From contig PMCY01000157.1 in NCBI GenBank assembly GCA_003154255.1, forward strand, positions 1 through 6,551: 6,551 bases of DNA, read 5' to 3'. Positions 5,614 to 6,551 of the stretch are shown in pieces. Under the pieces are notes generated by a model. That model was not told the origin of the DNA. It ran no database searches and was given only the letters and a program-made list of their open reading frames with translations. Position numbers and translations under genes: made by a program. The DNA comes from Candidatus Aminicenantota bacterium. GTDB lineage: Bacteria; Acidobacteriota; Aminicenantia; Aminicenantales; UBA4085. Position 1 is the stretch's first letter. Each line of letters begins with the position of its first letter.

Positions 5614-6551
5614 CGGGGCCAGGAGCGGAAAGATCTTCGTCAACAAATAGGTCCGGACGGCCTTATCCAAATTTCCCGTCGTGGGCGCGTCGGCGATCTT
5701 GTCGTCCTTGGGCGCGGCGAGGGTATTGTAGGCCACGGCGTAGCTCGTCCGTGTCTCCGGATGATAGTAGAAATGGGTCTCGAATGCGTTCTGGTCACCG
5801 CTGTGGGCGACATAGGTCTTGCCGAAATGCTTCTCGATGAAGAAGATGAGTCCTTGCGATTCCTCGAAGACTTCGGCCCCCGGCGCCGGGGGCGTAGCGG
5901 GCTCGATGCGCAGGACGGGCTGGAACATCTCCTCGAGCGAGGAGCGCTTCAGGATCCCGTCGTAGAGGGCCTGCTTCTTGGGATCGCCCATCAGGAAGTT
6001 GAGGTACTTGGCGAAGTCCGCGATCGGCGCATTCAGCCCTCCGTTGGAAACGGTGATTCCTGTGTCGACGTCGAACGGCGCGGCGGTCAGCTCGTCTCCG
6101 GCCCGAAAATAGCTCCGGGCCCGGTTTTTCAGGAGATGATAAGGGGTGGCGTCGAAATAGCTCTCGTGCATCTCCAGCGGCTTGAGGATGTTCTTGTCGA
6201 TGTAAACCTCGTAGCCATCGCCCGTCAGCAATTCGATCGTCCGGCCCAGGAAGATGATGCCGGGGTTGGAGTAGCTCCACTTGGAGCCCGGCTTGAATTC
6301 GATCTCGGTATAGGGAAACATGGCCGCCAACTGTTCCCAGCGGGTCGGCTCGTGCGGCTGCCAGGGCTTGTCCTTCCACGGCCAGGTGGCCCCGCGGAAG
6401 CCGGCGCTGTGCGTCAGGAGGTGTTTGAGGGTGATTTCGCCCATGTCTCCGAACGGATTGTGGACCTGGCGCAGCTCGGGGATGTACTTGACGATGGGGT
6501 CGTCCAAGGCCAGGAGGCCGCGGTCGCGCAGCTGCATGATGGCGATGCCGG
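5605..6551 (-). CDS. Beta-lactamase-family serine hydrolase, N-terminus outside window
   Basis: The C-terminal 314 or so residues of a serine hydrolase of the class C beta-lactamase / penicillin-binding-protein-like family (Pfam Beta-lactamase, PF00144). The frame stays open to the right edge (G-I-A-I precedes the first visible Met at 6537), so ATG 6537 is an internal methionine and the gene is cut by the window. Counting from that Met, family features are GLLALDDPI (7-15), HLLTHSAGF (39-47), the YSN catalytic triplet (89-91), and HSG (245-247), which takes the place of the KTG box. The nucleophile SxxK and any signal peptide must lie upstream, outside the window. The substrate cannot be told: the family includes esterases, D-amino-acid peptidases and carboxypeptidases, and resistance to beta-lactams should not be assumed. 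The protein ends KK followed by TAG inside the der terminator. Confidence 0.92.
   Translation of the reverse strand, partial: GIAIMQLRDRGLLALDDPIVKYIPELRQVHNPFGDMGEITLKHLLTHSAGFRGATWPWKDKPWQPHEPTRWEQLAAMFPYTEIEFKPGSKWSYSNPGIIFLGRTIELLTGDGYEVYIDKNILKPLEMHESYFDATPYHLLKNRARSYFRAGDELTAAPFDVDTGITVSNGGLNAPIADFAKYLNFLMGDPKKQALYDGILKRSSLEEMFQPVLRIEPATPPAPGAEVFEESQGLIFFIEKHFGKTYVAHSGDQNAFETHFYYHPETRTSYAVAYNTLAAPKDDKIADAPTTGNLDKAVRTYLLTKIFPLLAPKK

Noticed and set aside
5605..6551. Serine hydrolase as a true beta-lactamase resistance gene
   Set aside because: Only family-level motifs (YSN, HSG, LLTHSAGF) are visible and the SxxK region is outside the window. The family is mostly non-resistance esterases and peptidases.

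Overview
The window is a GC-rich bacterial chromosomal segment, with strong G/C preference at third codon positions and genes packed on both strands. It carries core genes (ssrA tmRNA, der) plus a periplasmic amidase, a GerMN-domain protein, a c-di-GMP phosphodiesterase and a serine hydrolase. The combination and codon style would suit an Acidobacteriota- or Aminicenantes-like genome, but that placement is a guess; nothing here proves the phylum.

Layout. (1) Bases 1-758, plus strand: a good sigma70-type promoter, then a possible 12-codon leader ORF, a 106-residue cysteine-rich (zinc-ribbon-like) protein and a frame-broken pentapeptide-repeat fragment. Successive reading frames are joined by ATGA start/stop overlaps. 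(2) 759-2369, minus strand: a membrane-anchored PAS-PAS-HD-GYP protein, predicted to degrade cyclic di-GMP. (3) 2370-2521: divergent intergenic region with a perfect-consensus promoter facing right. (4) 2522-2865: ssrA (tmRNA), whose pseudoknot 1, resume codon and CCA end can be read directly. It appears to encode an unusually short, two-proline tag, AQPLPLAA. (5) 2870-5589, plus strand: an apparent operon of an exported N-acetylmuramoyl-L-alanine amidase, a membrane-anchored GerMN-domain protein and the ribosome-assembly GTPase Der, ending in an intrinsic terminator at 5589-5613. (6) 5605-6551, minus strand: the C-terminal part of a beta-lactamase-family serine hydrolase that runs off the right edge and is convergent with der.

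The main cooperative unit is the ssrA-amidase-GerMN-der block. The amidase start codon lies only 4 bases after the tmRNA CCA end, with no visible Shine-Dalgarno site, promoter or terminator between them. This suggests that tmRNA and the operon share the strong ssrA promoter and that RNA processing at the tmRNA 3' end creates the mRNA 5' end. I see no CRISPR array, insertion sequence, tRNA or defence system. The least ordinary parts are the tmRNA/amidase junction, the short tag, and the left-end cassette.
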